64,000 nt of DNA from Salvelinus alpinus (GCF_045679555.1 NC_092091.1:84201657-84265656), one strand, 5' to 3'; positions 30,671 to 42,199 are shown, counted from the first letter of the stretch. The notes: generated from the letters alone by a model not told the origin. A program made the numbers and translations.

Positions 30671-31763
30671 ACACATCCTACACTACACATGTACTGGAGT
30701 ACACAGACACACATCCTACACTACACATGTACTGGAGTACACAGCCTCACATCCTACACTACACATGTACTGGAGTACACAGACACACATCCTACACGAC
30801 ACATGTACTGGAGTACACAGACACACATCCTACACTACACATGTACTGGAGTACACAGACACACATCCTACACTACACATGTACTGGAGTACACAGACAC
30901 ACATCCTACACTACACATGTACTGGAGTACACAGACACACATCCTACACTACACATGTACTGGAGTACACAGACACACATCCTACACTACACATGTACTG
31001 GAGTACACAGACACACATCCTACACGACACATGTACTGGAGTACACAGACACACATCCTACACTACACATGTACTGGAGTACACAGCCTCACATCCTACA
31101 CTACACATGTACTGGAGTACACAGACACACATCCTACACTACACATGTACTGGAGTACACAGACACACATCCTACACTACACATGTACTGGAGTACACAG
31201 ACACACATCCTACACTACACATGTACTGGAGTACACAGACACACATCCTACACTACACATGTACTGGAGTACACAGACACACATCCTACACTACACATGT
31301 ACTGGAGTACACAGACACACATCCTACACTACACATGTACTGGAGTACACAGACACACATCCTACACTACACATGTACTGGAGTACACAGACACACATCC
31401 TTCACTACACATGTACTGGAGTACACAGACACACATCCTACACTACACATGTACTGGAGTACACAGACACACATCCTACACTACACATGTACTGGAGTAC
31501 ACAGACACACATCCTACACTACACATGTACTGGAGTACACAGACACACATCCTACACTACACATGTACTGGAGTACACAGACACACATCCTACACTACAC
31601 ATGTACTGGAGTACACAGACACACATCCTACACTACACATGTACTGGAGTACACAGACACACATCCCACACTACACATGTACTGGAGTACACAGACACAC
31701 ATCCTACACTACACATGTACTGGAGTACACAGACATACATCCTGCACTACACATGTACTGGAG
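30671..31763. repeat. 38-bp minisatellite, about 29 units, each with a small hairpin
   Basis: Unit acactacacatgtactggag followed by tacacagacacacatcct. Because 38 is not a multiple of three and no frame of the unit has a stop, all three plus-strand frames stay open across the array. TGTAC-TGGA-GTACA in each unit can fold into a 5-bp stem. Confidence 0.95.
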
Positions 31764-31862
31764 TGGACACTACCTAGTCAGATCATGTTTTAATACCACC
31801 AGAGTTCTGAATACACACAGACACGCACACACACACACACTTACGGAATTTGCTATGAGGGT

Positions 31863-32698
31863 TTCACACAGACTGATCTCAGTTAATTCCTACTGTATGT
31901 TGTAGTCTGTCCAAGAGGGGAATCACACAGACTGATCTCAGTTAATTCATACTGTATGTTGTAGTCTGTCCAAGAGGGGAATCACACAGACTGATCTCAG
32001 TTAATTCATACTGTATGTTGTAGTCTGTCCAAGAGGAGAATCACAGACTGATCTCAGTTAATTCATACTGTATGTTGTAGTCTGTCCAAGAGGGGAATCA
32101 CACAGACTGATCTCAGTTAATTCATACTGTAAGTTGTAGTCTGTCCAAGAGGAGAATCACAGACTGATCTCAGTTAATTCATACTGTATGTTGTAGTCTG
32201 TCCAAGAGGGGAATCACACAGACTGATCTCAGTTAATTCATACTGTATGTTGTAGTCTGTCCAAGAGGGGAATCACACAGACTGATCTCAGTTAATTCAT
32301 ACTGTATGTTGTAGTCTGTCCAAGAGGGGAATCACACAGACTGATCTCAGTTAATTCATACTCTATGTTGTAGTCTGTCCAAGAGGGGAATCACACAGAC
32401 TGATCTCAGTTAATTCATACTGTATGTTGTAGTCTGTCCAAGAGGGGAATCACACAGACTGATCTCAGTTAATTCATACTGTATGTTGTAGTCTGTCCAA
32501 GAGGGGAATCATACAGACTGATCTCAGTTAATTCATACTGTATGTTGTAGTCTGTCCAAGAGGGGAGTCACACAAGACTGATCTCAGTTAATTCATACTG
32601 TATGTTGTAGTCTGTCCAAGAGGGGAATCACACAGACTGATCTCAGTTAATTCATACTGTATGTTGTAGTCTGTCCAAGAGGGGAATCACACAAGACT
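31863..32698. repeat. 59-bp minisatellite 3' of SRCR gene copy 2 (about 14 units)
   Basis: Unit includes gactgatctcagttaattca and gtagtctgtccaagagggga. The same array with about 3 units is at 57386-57560. Confidence 0.95.
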
Positions 32699-32761
32699 GA
32701 CAGCCTGTAATTTTATTAAAAGCATTCAGTTGATTACATGACAGTTTAGAGAGCAACATGA

Positions 32762-33285
32762 TGACAATAATCTACTTCATAATCAATAATCAATATCATA
32801 ACATTTATAATCAATAACATCATTATCTATATTCTACTAACAACATCATAACAATATTCTACATCATAATCAATATCATAACATTTATAATCAATAACAT
32901 CATTATCTATATACTACTAACAACATCATAACAATAATCTACTTCATAATCAATATCATAACATTTATAATCAATAACATCATTATCTATATACTACTAA
33001 CAACATCATAACAATAATCTACATCATAATCAATATCATAACATTTATAATCAATAACATCATTATCTATATACTACTAACAACATAATCAATATCATAA
33101 CATTTATAATCAATAACATCATTATCTATATACTACTAACAACATCATAACAATAATCTACACCATAATCAAAATCATAACATTTATAATCAGTAACATC
33201 ATTATCTATATACTACTAACATCATCATAACAATAATCTACATCATAATCAATATCATAACATTTATAATCAATAACATCATGAG
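32762..33285. repeat. 80-bp AT-rich minisatellite 3' of SRCR gene copy 2 (about 6 units)
   Basis: Unit includes caatatcataacatttataa and catcattatctatatactac. The duplicate array is at 57625-58003. Confidence 0.9.
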
Positions 33286-33309
33286 AGGTAAACAACAACA
33301 ACAAACCCC

Positions 33310-33315
33310 TTTATT
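33310..33315 (-). terminator. Candidate polyadenylation signal of SRCR gene copy 2
   Basis: AATAAA on the minus strand, about 730 bases after the stop codon. It is conserved at 58030-58035 in the duplicate 3' flank. Confidence 0.45.
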
Positions 33316-33385
33316 AAAAAAAGCTTCAAAATACAAAGAATGAACAGATGATTATAATAATACATGAACTAATAATGGAGACACT

Positions 33386-33617
33386 TCAAGATAAAGAATC
33401 TAAGAGACACTAAATAAGATAAAGAATCTAAGAGACACTAAATAAGATAAAGAATCTAAGAGACACTAAATAAGATAAAGAATCTAAGAGACACTAAATA
33501 AGATAAAGAATCTAAGAGACACTAAATAAGATAAAGAATCTAAGAGACGCTAAATAAGATAAAGAATCTAAGAGACGCTAAATAAGATAAAGAATCTAAG
33601 AGACGCTAAATAAGATA
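33386..33617. repeat. 28-bp minisatellite in the SRCR 3' UTR (about 8 units)
   Basis: Unit ataagataaagaatctaaga followed by gacactaa. Duplicate with about 4 units at 58108-58227. Confidence 0.9.
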
Positions 33618-33675
33618 GACAAAGACTAAAGAAAAAAGCAATACATTCTGGAACACAGACTCTTAAAATAATTAA

Positions 33676-33822
33676 AACCCATGTTACCCAAACCACATGT
33701 TACCAAAACCCCATGTTACCCAAAACCCCATGTTACCAAAACCCCATGTTACCCAAAACCCCATGTTACCCAAAACCACATGTTACCCAGAACCCCATGT
33801 TACCCAGAACCCCATGTTTCTC
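33676..33822. repeat. 16-17-bp minisatellite in the SRCR 3' UTR (about 9 units)
   Basis: Unit ccccatgttacccaaaa. Longer duplicate array at 58255-58676. Confidence 0.9.
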
Positions 33823-34043
33823 TGGTGGTAAAAACCAAACTAAAAGGAATAATGGTGATTGCAGTCACTCCTTTTATATTTCTTCCAAGATTCTAGAAAG
33901 ATAAACTAATTCTGAACTTGTTATTTAAATTAGAACCACTTCAGGTTTGTCACCACATTTTAAACACCAGTCCACTGCTGACCATCGATTTAAAACACCA
34001 AACTGACCTAAGATCAGCATGTAGGGTCAGCTTCATTCTACTC

Positions 34044-34178
34044 CTACTCCGTCCCCTGGGCTGCTCTCTCCTCTCCCGGTCCAGCTTCAGCTCTGGAGCT
34101 CAGAGAGACCATCTCCATGGCATTGACATAAAGATCCATGCTACTCACCCTGTTCACTCTCTTCTGCCTCCTGGTGGG
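34044..34178 (-). CDS. SRCR gene copy 2, cytoplasmic tail exon with YVN motif
   Basis: 135 bp including TAG. Reads PTRRQKRVNRVSS, MDLYVNAMEMVSLSS and RAEAGPGEERAAQGTE. A basic juxtamembrane stretch, then YVNA, which fits the YxN consensus bound by Grb2-type SH2 domains. A second copy of the exon is at 58894-59026. Confidence 0.78.
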   Translation of the reverse strand, partial: PTRRQKRVNRVSSMDLYVNAMEMVSLSSRAEAGPGEERAAQGTE

Positions 34179-37100
34179 CTAGGGAGACACAGCACCAACA
34201 GTCAGACATTTACTCTCTAGTATCTCCATTCTCTCCCTCCCTCTCACCCTCACCATCTCCCTCTAGTTTAAATGACTTGTAACGTCTGAGTAAATGTCTT
34301 TACCTTGTAGTACAGGTAGGAGGTGGTGATGGCTGTCAGTAGGAGCAGCAGCACTACAACGTGTCTGATGATGAAGGCTGGCAGAGGAGAGGCTGCAAAC
34401 AGAAACACCTTTGATGAGGGGACTGATCATCATCACATAGATCTGTGGGAAATCTGTCAATGACAAAGTTATAAGTCTGGTTCATGTTCAGTTACCTGTG
34501 ATGGTGAGGGAGAGGAGCTCACTCTCAGAGGAGAAGTTATGAGAGAAAACATAATTGTCATAAACACAGCTGTAGTTCCCTTGGTGGGAGTCATCTGCAG
34601 CAGGGAAGAGGAAGGCAGCAGAGTGATTGACAGCTGGCTGGGTCTGGGTTCTGTTGGAGCCGGTGAACGTGAGGAGGAAGGAGCCTCCTGGGTACTGTGG
34701 CTGAGTGGAGCAGGTGATGGTGAAGCTGTAGCCCCTGACCATCCCGGGCCCCTGGTGGCCCCTGAAGACCCCTCCCATTGAGTCAGTCAGGGAGATATCA
34801 GGCTGGACCAGGAGATCTGTAACAATAAAAGAGAAGAAGAAAAACCTCTTAAACTAGTTTCCTATAGATATGACAATAACATCAGCATGTAACAGTGCTA
34901 GCCACCCTCCCTCACAGGGCAACATGAGTAGTGGGCCTACAGTCACTGAGACAACATATGTTGATATCAGGCTTAAGCAGGACATCTGGAACAAGAGGAG
35001 AGAAAAAAGAAAACGTAGCTCCTCAACTACTTTCCTCATTTAGATATGACAATAACATGACATGTGACAGTGGTAGTGAGTAGAGACGTTCACTGAGATA
35101 ACACTCAAATACAAAAGCATTCTGGGATATTTAACTTGTATTTCATTCCTACTTGACTGATTGATCTATTTAGTAAAGCAGACGGACAAGCTAAACAGTC
35201 ATCATGAGAGGTGCAGAGGAAGTTGTATGAATGAAGGAAATCAGTTGAATATAATTATAATATGTTGATATTTCCTGAGCAGATCACTGTGAGTCCAGGA
35301 AGGAGATATAATACATGGACAAAAGTATGTGGAACTCAGCAGTGAGTTTTACAACCGAGGATTATTTTTACGCTCTACGTGGTTCAACACTCGGCGGTCC
35401 GTTCTGTCAGCTTGTGTTGTCTACCACTTCACAGCTGAGCCGTTGTTGCTCCTAGACGTGACACGTTAAGTCACTGAGATCTTCAGTAAGTCCAATCTAC
35501 TGGCAATGTTTGTCTATGGAGATTGCATGGTTGTGTGCTTGATTTTATACACCTTTCAGCAACAGGTGAGGCTGAAATAGCTGAATCCACTGATGTCCAC
35601 ATACTTTTTGGCCATATAGTGTATCTTGTTATTACCTGAGCAGATCACTGTGAGTCCAGGAGAGAGATCATAACTTCTGGAACACTCCCTCAGTGAAGAC
35701 TCAGACCCAGAACAGTGAACTCTAAACCCTCTAGTGGTGTATCCAGGTAGTGCTGAAACAGTGGAGCCACAACCCAGCTGTCTACACACTACTGCAGCTA
35801 CATCCTTCTTGTCCCTGTCCTCAGCTCCCACAGTCCTCCACTCTCCCTGGTCGTACCACTCCACTCCACCAGCACAGCGACTGCCTCCTCCCACCAGCCT
35901 CACATCATCAGGCTCTGAGAAAAGAAAAGAGAGAGACAGTAATCTTACTATTTTCTCACTAAAACACACCTATATTGTCTCTCATATTCTTCACTCCAGG
36001 TGAGAAACAATGTTGATTGGGTGACAAACTGTTTCTTACCTGAGCAGGTGAGTCCAACAGCATTACCAGGTAGGCAGGTGTTGTGTCTTCTGTCTGAGGT
36101 GTCACAGTCCAGGAGAAGGGACTCTTTGCCTTTACACTGGAACTCTTTATCCCAGGTCTGACCCTCACCTCCTCCATAGAGCCCCCCCTGTAGAGCTGCA
36201 GGAGCCCCACAGCCAAGCTCCCCACAGACTACCTCTGCATCCTGCCGGTCAAAGTCAGCTTCACACACTGAGGCCCAGGACTGATTGGACTTCACCTCCA
36301 CTCTCCCAGAGCAGAGACCAGCTCCATCCACAAGCCGCACAGACTCTGGAGAAAAAGAGTTGGTTGAACATTCAATCAGTTTTGTTGATGACACTGTCAA
36401 GGACTAAACACAAATATGTTGGATAAAAGATTGTAGTTTGCTATGTTTGATTCTGTAAGAGGTAGAAATGGGTTCTTAGTCACTCAGGATCGGGTTGGGA
36501 ATAATGCAGGCAGGAGACAGGAATAAGTTCACTTCACTTTATAGAAAATAAACAGCTGGACATCCATCAGGCAGCTTCACTTCAGTACCATCTGAACTAC
36601 AATGATCTGCCCATGAACATCTCCCATAAACCAATATGACAAACACAAATATAATGTTTAAATACATCTGACATCTCTCCGTCTATTTAAATGAAATAAA
36701 AACACATAAAACATGATACATGGTAATATTATATAATGTACAAATAAATCTCTCAATATGACCAGTCTCTTACCTGAACAGGTCACATGAAGATAATATC
36801 CACCATAACAGACACCAGGTCCTCCTTCTATGATTTCACACTGTCTAATAGTAGACTCATCTCCACTACATCTCAATATTCTGACTCCTCCTCTTCCATC
36901 TCCAATCAGACGTCCTCCAGATTCAGCTACAGGATTCCCACAGTCCAGCTGTCTACACACAACCTTAGTATCTCTCATGCTCCACCCAGTACATAGACCC
37001 AACCACTCTCCTCTGTAGAAGGCTTCCACTGTCCCAGAACAGGAAGTGGTCCCGTTCACCAGTCTGACTGAGTCTTCAGCTGTAAACAGCAGAGAGGAAA

Positions 37101-37340
37101 ACACAGTGGTGAGGACAGATAATGACAGTGATTCTGTTATTCTAACAGCAGTAATGCTTTGTGGTTGACAAGTATTAGTAGTTCCATAAAACACTACTTG
37201 TTATTGGGTTTTAGAATGGTTTGTATGGACACATGAATTTCTCCATGTGGGATAATAAAGTTGACTAATATTGAACTGCTATAATCACTGTAGATTTATA
37301 CTCTACCTACCTGATGGACTGACGTGTTGAGCCTGGAGAT
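34044..37340 (-). CDS. SRCR-Ig transmembrane receptor gene, copy 2 (5' end not seen)
   Basis: Seven exons, in transcription order 37311-37340, 36774-37079, 36040-36345, 35636-35914, 34496-34816, 34304-34392 and 34044-34178. Every border is GT-AG. Phases are 1-1 for the extracellular exons, and the membrane exon changes to phase 0. Product so far: DLQAQHVSPS linker, two eight-Cys SRCR domains, one six-Cys SRCR domain, a V/C2-like Ig domain with four N-glycosylation sequons, a membrane span and a 44-residue tail, about 487 residues. SRCR receptors with an Ig domain occur in fish innate immunity; ligand unknown. The nearest names are CD163- or DMBT1-like, but the Ig plus tail make a plain orthologue unlikely. 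It lies convergent to the LIM gene. The signal-peptide exon is expected above 37340 but only a minisatellite, a Tc1 piece and a CT tract are there. Confidence 0.85.
34304..34392 (-). CDS. SRCR gene copy 2, transmembrane exon
   Basis: 89 bp. Reads ASPLPAFIIRHVVVLLLLL then TAITTSYLYYK; about 20 hydrophobic residues followed by a lysine stop-transfer. Confidence 0.78.
34496..34816 (-). CDS. SRCR gene copy 2, Ig-like domain exon
   Basis: 321 bp, 107 codons, phase 1-1, after acceptor ATTGTTACAG. Contains GYSFTITCSTQ and the canonical DDSHQGNYSCVYD with its DxGxYxC core. Sequons: NRT, NHS, NYS, NFS. Confidence 0.8.
34897..34985 (-). pseudogene. Relic of a second Ig exon
   Basis: The minus strand reads CTTGTTCCAG then ATGTCCTGCTTAAGCCTGAT, closely matching the start of the Ig exon (TTGTTACAG, ATCTCCTGGTCCAGCCTGAT). 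It then loses similarity and meets a TGA. Confidence 0.6.
35273..35308 (-). pseudogene. Relic of an SRCR exon end
   Basis: cctgagcagatcactgtgag followed by tccaggaagga repeats the 3' end of the third SRCR exon (35636-35670), with the donor altered (atttcctg for attacctg). It abuts the Tc1 derivative. Confidence 0.65.
35309..35627 (-). mobile_element. Internally deleted Tc1-like element, uninterrupted copy
   Basis: Both ends are visible: tacatggacaaaagtatgtg at the left and ccacatactttttggccata at the right. The middle keeps only about 130 bases of transposase sequence. It matches 2743-2997 over the shared part and continues leftward across the point where the hAT joins in copy 1. Confidence 0.75.
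35636..35914 (-). CDS. SRCR gene copy 2, third SRCR exon (6 Cys)
   Basis: 279 bp, 93 codons. DDVRLVGGGSRCAGG, charged EDRDKKDV loop, ending TVICSG. Confidence 0.86.
36040..36345 (-). CDS. SRCR gene copy 2, second SRCR exon (8 Cys)
   Basis: 306 bp, almost identical to 3408-3713. Core VVCGELGCGAPAALQGG. Confidence 0.88.
36774..37079 (-). CDS. SRCR gene copy 2, first SRCR exon (8 Cys)
   Basis: 306 bp. SVRLVNGTTSCSGTVEAF, VVCRQLDCGNPVAESGG, ending HVTCSG. The loop after RQC reads EIIEGGPGVCYGG versus GRGGRGFCFGG in copy 1. Confidence 0.87.
37311..37340 (-). CDS. SRCR gene copy 2, 10-codon linker exon
   Basis: Acceptor TTTCTCCTCAG, donor GTAGGTAG; reads DLQAQHVSPS in phase 1. Confidence 0.7.
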
Positions 37341-37344
37341 CTGA

Positions 37345-38015
37345 GGAGAAAGAGAGAGACAGAGGAGAAAGAGAGAGACAGAGAGAAACAAAGGAGAAAG
37401 GGAGGAGTCAGAGGAAGAGAGAGAGAGAGACAGAGGAGAAAGGGAGAAGTCAGAGGAAGAGAGAGACAGAGGAGAAAGGGAGGAGTCAGAGGAAGAGAGA
37501 AACAAAGGAGAAAGGGAGAAGTCAGAGGAAGAGAGAGACAGAGGAGAAAGGGAGGAGTCAGAGGAAGAGAGAGACAGAGGAGAAAGGGAGGAGTCAGAGG
37601 AAGAGAGAGACAGAGGAGAAAGGGAGGAGTCAGAGGAAGAGAGAGACAGAGGAGAAAGGGAGGAGTCAGAGGAAGAGAGAGACAGAGGAGAAAGGGAGGA
37701 GTCAGAGGAAGAGAGAGACAGAGGAGAAAGGGAGGAGTCAGAGGAAGAGAGAGACAGAGGAGAAAGGGAGGAGTCAGAGGAAGAGAGAGACAGAGGAGAA
37801 AGGGAGGAGTCAGAGGAAGAGAGAGACAGAGGAGAAAGGGAGGAGTCAGAGGAAGAGAGAGACAGAGGAGAAAGGGAGGAGTCAGAGGAAGAGAGAGACA
37901 GAGGAGAAAGGGAGGAGTCAGAGGAAGAGAGAGACAGAGGAGAAAGGGAGGAGTCAGAGGAAGAGAGAGACAGAGGAGAAAGGGAGGAGTCAGGGGAAGA
38001 GAGAGACAGAGGTTA
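37345..38015. repeat. 36-bp minisatellite at the acceptor of the linker exon, copy 2 (about 18 units)
   Basis: Same unit as 4713-5022 (gaggagtcagaggaagagag), with some irregular units near the acceptor. Confidence 0.9.
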
Positions 38016-38102
38016 AATGAACATCAACATGACCTTTCATGATGTGATGGGAAGACAGGCTTATCGTTGGTATGGTGCAACAACACCCATGTGTTCATAC
38101 AC

Positions 38103-38312
38103 TATATATACAAAAGTATGTGGACACCCTTCAAATGAGTGGATTCTATTTCAGCCACACCCCTTCCTGACAGATGTATAAATCAAGCACACAGCCATGC
38201 AATCTCCATAGACAAACATTGTCAGTAGAATGGCCTTAATGAAGAGATCAGTGACTTTCAACATGACAACATCATAGGATGCCACCTTTCCAAGTCAGAC
38301 GGTCAAATTTCA
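38103..38312 (+). mobile_element. Tc1-like transposon, left end
   Basis: tatatatacaaaagtatgtg, then atgcaatctccatagacaaa and gatgccacctttccaagtca: the start of the same Tc1 family as at 2743-2997. It breaks off where the CT tract begins. Confidence 0.8.
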
Positions 38313-38329
38313 TAATCCCCCAACTCCTC

Positions 38330-41300
38330 ATCTTCCCTTCTCCTCTCCTCATCTTCCCCTCTCCTCTCGTCTCCTCTTCTCCCCCTCTCCTATTCTCCCC
38401 CTCTCCTCTCCTCCGCCTCTCCTCATCTGCCCCTCTCCTCTTCTCCCCCCTCTCCTATTCCTCTCCCTCTCTCTTCTACTAATCTTCCCCTCTCTTCTCC
38501 TCTTCTGCCCCTCTCGTCTACTCCTCTCCACCCACTCTTCACCTCCCACTCTCTTCTCCCTCTATTCTCATCTCCCCCTACCCTCTTCTCCCCCTCTCTC
38601 TTCTCCTCCCCCTTTCCTCTAATCTTCTCCCCCTCTCTCTTCTCCTCCCCCTTTCCTCTACCCTTCTCCCCCTCTCTTCTCCTCTTCTCCCCCTTGTCTC
38701 TTCTGCCACTCTCTTCTCCCCCACTCTTCTCCTCTTCTCACCCTCTCTTCTCCTCTTTTCCTCCTCTACACTCCTCCCCCTGTCCTCTCCACTCACTTTT
38801 CTTCTCCCCTCTCCACTTCTCCCCCTCTCTTCTCCTCTTCTCCCCCTCTCATCCCCCTCTCTTCTCCTCTCCTCTTCTCCCCATCTCTTCTCCCTCTCTT
38901 CTCTTCTCCTCTTCTCTTCCACTCTTCTCCTCTTCTCACCCTCTCCTCTCCTCTACACTCCTCCCCCTCTCCTCTTCTCACCCTTTTCTCTTCTCCCCCT
39001 CTCCTCCCCCTGTCCTCTCCTCTCACTTTTCTTCTCATCTCTCCACTTCTCCCCCTCTCTCCTCCTCTTTTCCCCCTCTCTTCTCCTCTTCTCCCTCTCC
39101 TCCCCCTCTCTTCTCCTGTCCTCTTCTCCCCATCTCTTCTCCTCTCCTCTCCTCTCCTCCCCATCTCTTCTCCTCTTTCCCCCATCTCTTCTTCTCTCCT
39201 CTCCTCTACTCTCCTCCGCCTCTCTTCTCCTCTTCTCCCCGTCTCTTCTCCTCTCTTCAAATCTCTGCTTCTCACCCTCTCCTCTTCTTCTCCCCTCTCC
39301 CTTCTCTTCCTCTCTCTTCTCCTCTTTCCTCTTCTGCACCTCTCCTCTTCTCCCCCATCTCATCTACTCTTCTCTTCTCCCCCTCCCCGCTCTCCTATTC
39401 TCCCCCCTCTCCACACCTCCCCCTCTCTTCTCCTTTTTTCCTCCTCTTCTCCCCCCTCTCCTCTTCTCCCCCCTCCCCTCTTCTCTCCTCTCCTCTTCTC
39501 CAACCCGCTCTCCTCTCCTCTACACTCCTCCCCCTCTCTTCTCCTCTCCTCCCCCTCTCTTCTCCTCTTCTCCACCTCTACCCTTCTACTCCCCATCTTT
39601 TCTCCTCTTTCCCCGCTCTCTTCTCCTCTCCCCTCTTCTGCACCTCTCTTCTTCTCCCCCTCCTCGCTCTCCTATTCTCCCCCCTCTTCACACCTCCCCC
39701 TCTCTTCTCCTCTTTTCCCCCTCTCTTCTCCTCTTCTTCCCTTGTCCTCTCATCTCCTCTTCTCCCCCTCTTCTCCACTCCCCTTCTCCTCTTCTCCACC
39801 TCTCCTCTTCTCCCCCCTCTCCTCTTCTCCCCTTCCCCACTGCTGCCCCTCTCTTCTCCTCTTTTGACACTCTATTCTCCTCTTCTCCTCTTCTCATCTC
39901 TTCTCCTCTCACTTTTCTTCTCCCCTCTCCACTTCTCCACCTCTTTTCTCCTCTTTTCCCCCTCTCTTCTCCACCCCACTCTCCTCTCCTCTACACTCCT
40001 CCCAGCTCCCCCTCTTTTCTCCTCTACTCCCCCTCTCTTCTCCTCTCCTCTTCTCCCCTCTCTCACACCCTCATCTCTTCCCCTCCCCCCTCTACTCTTC
40101 TCCCCCTCTCCTATTCTCTTCTCTCCTCTTATCCCCCTCTACCCTTCTTCTCCCCCTCTCTTCTCCTCTTTCCCCACTCTCTTCTCCTCTCCTCTCTTCA
40201 ATTCTCCGCTTCTCACCCTCTCCTCTCCTCTCCCCTCTCTCTTCTCTTCCTCTCTCTTCTCCACCTCTCTTCTAATCTTCTCCCCTCTCCTCTTCTGCAC
40301 CTCTCCTCTTCTCTTCTCCCCCCCCCCCGCTCTCCTATTCTCCCCCCTCTCCACACCTCCCCCTCTCTTCTCCTCTTTTGTCCCTCTTCTCCCCCTATTC
40401 TCCCCCTCACTCTTCTCCAACCCTCTCCTCTTCTCCCCCTCTTATTCTCCCTCCACTCCTCTCCTCTCCTCCCCCTCTCCACTCCACTTCTCCCCCTCTC
40501 TTCTCCACTTCTCCTCTTTCCCCCATCTCTTCTCCTCTTTCCCCGCTCTCTTCTCCTCTCCTCTCTTCAATTCTCTGCTTCTCACCCTCTCCTCTTCTCC
40601 CCCTTCTCCCCTCTCCTCTTCTCCCCCCTCTCCACACCCCCCCATCTCTTCTCCTCTTCTCCCCCTCTCCCCATCTCTTCTCCTCTTTCCCCCTCTCCTC
40701 TTCTCCCCCTCTTCTCCACTCCCCCTCTCCTCTTCTCCACCTTCTCTTCTCCCCTCCCCTCTTCTCCCCTTCCCCACTTCTGCCCCTCTCTTCTCCCCTT
40801 TTGACACTCTATTCTCCTCTTCCCCCCTCTCCACTTCTCACAATCCATCTCCCCCTCTCTTCTCCTCTTCTGCCCCTCTCTTCTCCACCCCGCTCCTCTC
40901 CTCTCCTCTACACTCCTCCCCCTCTCCCAGCTCCCCCTCTCTTCTTCTCCCCCTCTCTTCCCCTCCCCCCTCTACTCTTCTCCCCCTATCCTCTTCTCTT
41001 CTCCTCTTCTCCACCTCTACCATTCTTCTCCCCCTCTCTTCTCATCATCTCTTCTCCTCTTTCCCCCCTCTCTTCTCCCCATCTCTTCTCCACACCTCCC
41101 CCTCTCTTCTCCTCTTTTGCCCCTCTTCTACCCCTCTTCTCCCCTCCCCTTCCCCACTTCTGCCCCTCTCTTCTCCTCTTTTGACACTCTATTCTCCTCT
41201 TCTCCTCTTCTCCCCCTCTCCACTTCTCACAATCTCCTCTTCTCCCCCTGTCCTCTAATCTCCTCTTCTCCTCTCACTTTTCTTCTCCCCTCTCCACTTC

Positions 41301-42198
41301 TCCCCCTCTTTTCCCCCTCTTCTACCCCTCTCTTCTCCTCTCCTCCCCCTCTCTTCTTCTCCCCCTCTCTTCCCCTCCCCCCTCTACCCCTCTTCTCTTC
41401 TCCCCCTCTCCTCTTCTCTTCTCTCTTCTTTCCCCGATCTCTTCTCCTCTTTCCCCCATCTCTCTTCTCCCCATCTCTTCTCCTCTTTCCCCCATCTCTT
41501 CTCCTCTTTCCCCCCTCTCTCTCCCCATCTCTTCTCCTCTTCTCTTATCCCCCTCTCTTCTCCTCTTCTCCCCCTCTCTTCTCCTCTTTCCCCTTCTCCT
41601 CTTTCCCCGCTCTCTTCCCCTCTCCTCTCTTCAATTCTCCCCTTCTCCCCCTCTCCTCTTCTCCCCTCCCCTCTTCTCCCCTCCCCTCTTCTCCTCTTTT
41701 CCTTCTCCCCTCCCCTCCCCTCTCATCTTCTCCTCTCATCTTCTCCCCCCTCTCCTCTACTCCCCTCTCCTCTCATCTTCTCCAACTCTCTCTTCTCCTC
41801 TTTTGACACTCTATTCTCCTCTTCTCCTCCTCTCTTCTCCTCTTCTCCCCCTCTCCTATTCTCCACCCCTCTCCTCTTCTCCCCCTCTCTTCTCCTCTCC
41901 CTCCCCTCTCTCCTCTCCTCCCCCTTTCTTCTCCTCTTGTCCCCCTCTCTTCTCCTCTTCTCCACCTCTACCCTTCTCTTCTCACCCTCTCTTCTCCTCA
42001 TCTCCTCATATTTCCCCCATCTCTTCTCCCCCTCTCTTCTCCTATCCTCTCCTCCCCCTCTCCTCTCCACTCTTCTCTTCTCCATCTCTCTTCTCCGCTT
42101 CTCCCCCCTCTCTTCTCCCCCTCTTCTCTTCTCCCCTTCCCCTCTTCTCCCTGTCTCCTCTTCTCCCCCTCTCATCTTTTCCAACCCTCTCCTCTCCT
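38330..42198. repeat. 3.9-kb polypyrimidine tract
   Basis: Nearly pure C/T on the plus strand (cctctcttctcctcttctcc). It lies 5' of SRCR gene copy 2, as the tract at 5503-8242 lies 5' of copy 1. Open frames of up to 854 codons are low-complexity artefacts. Confidence 0.92.
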
Positions 42199-42199
42199 C

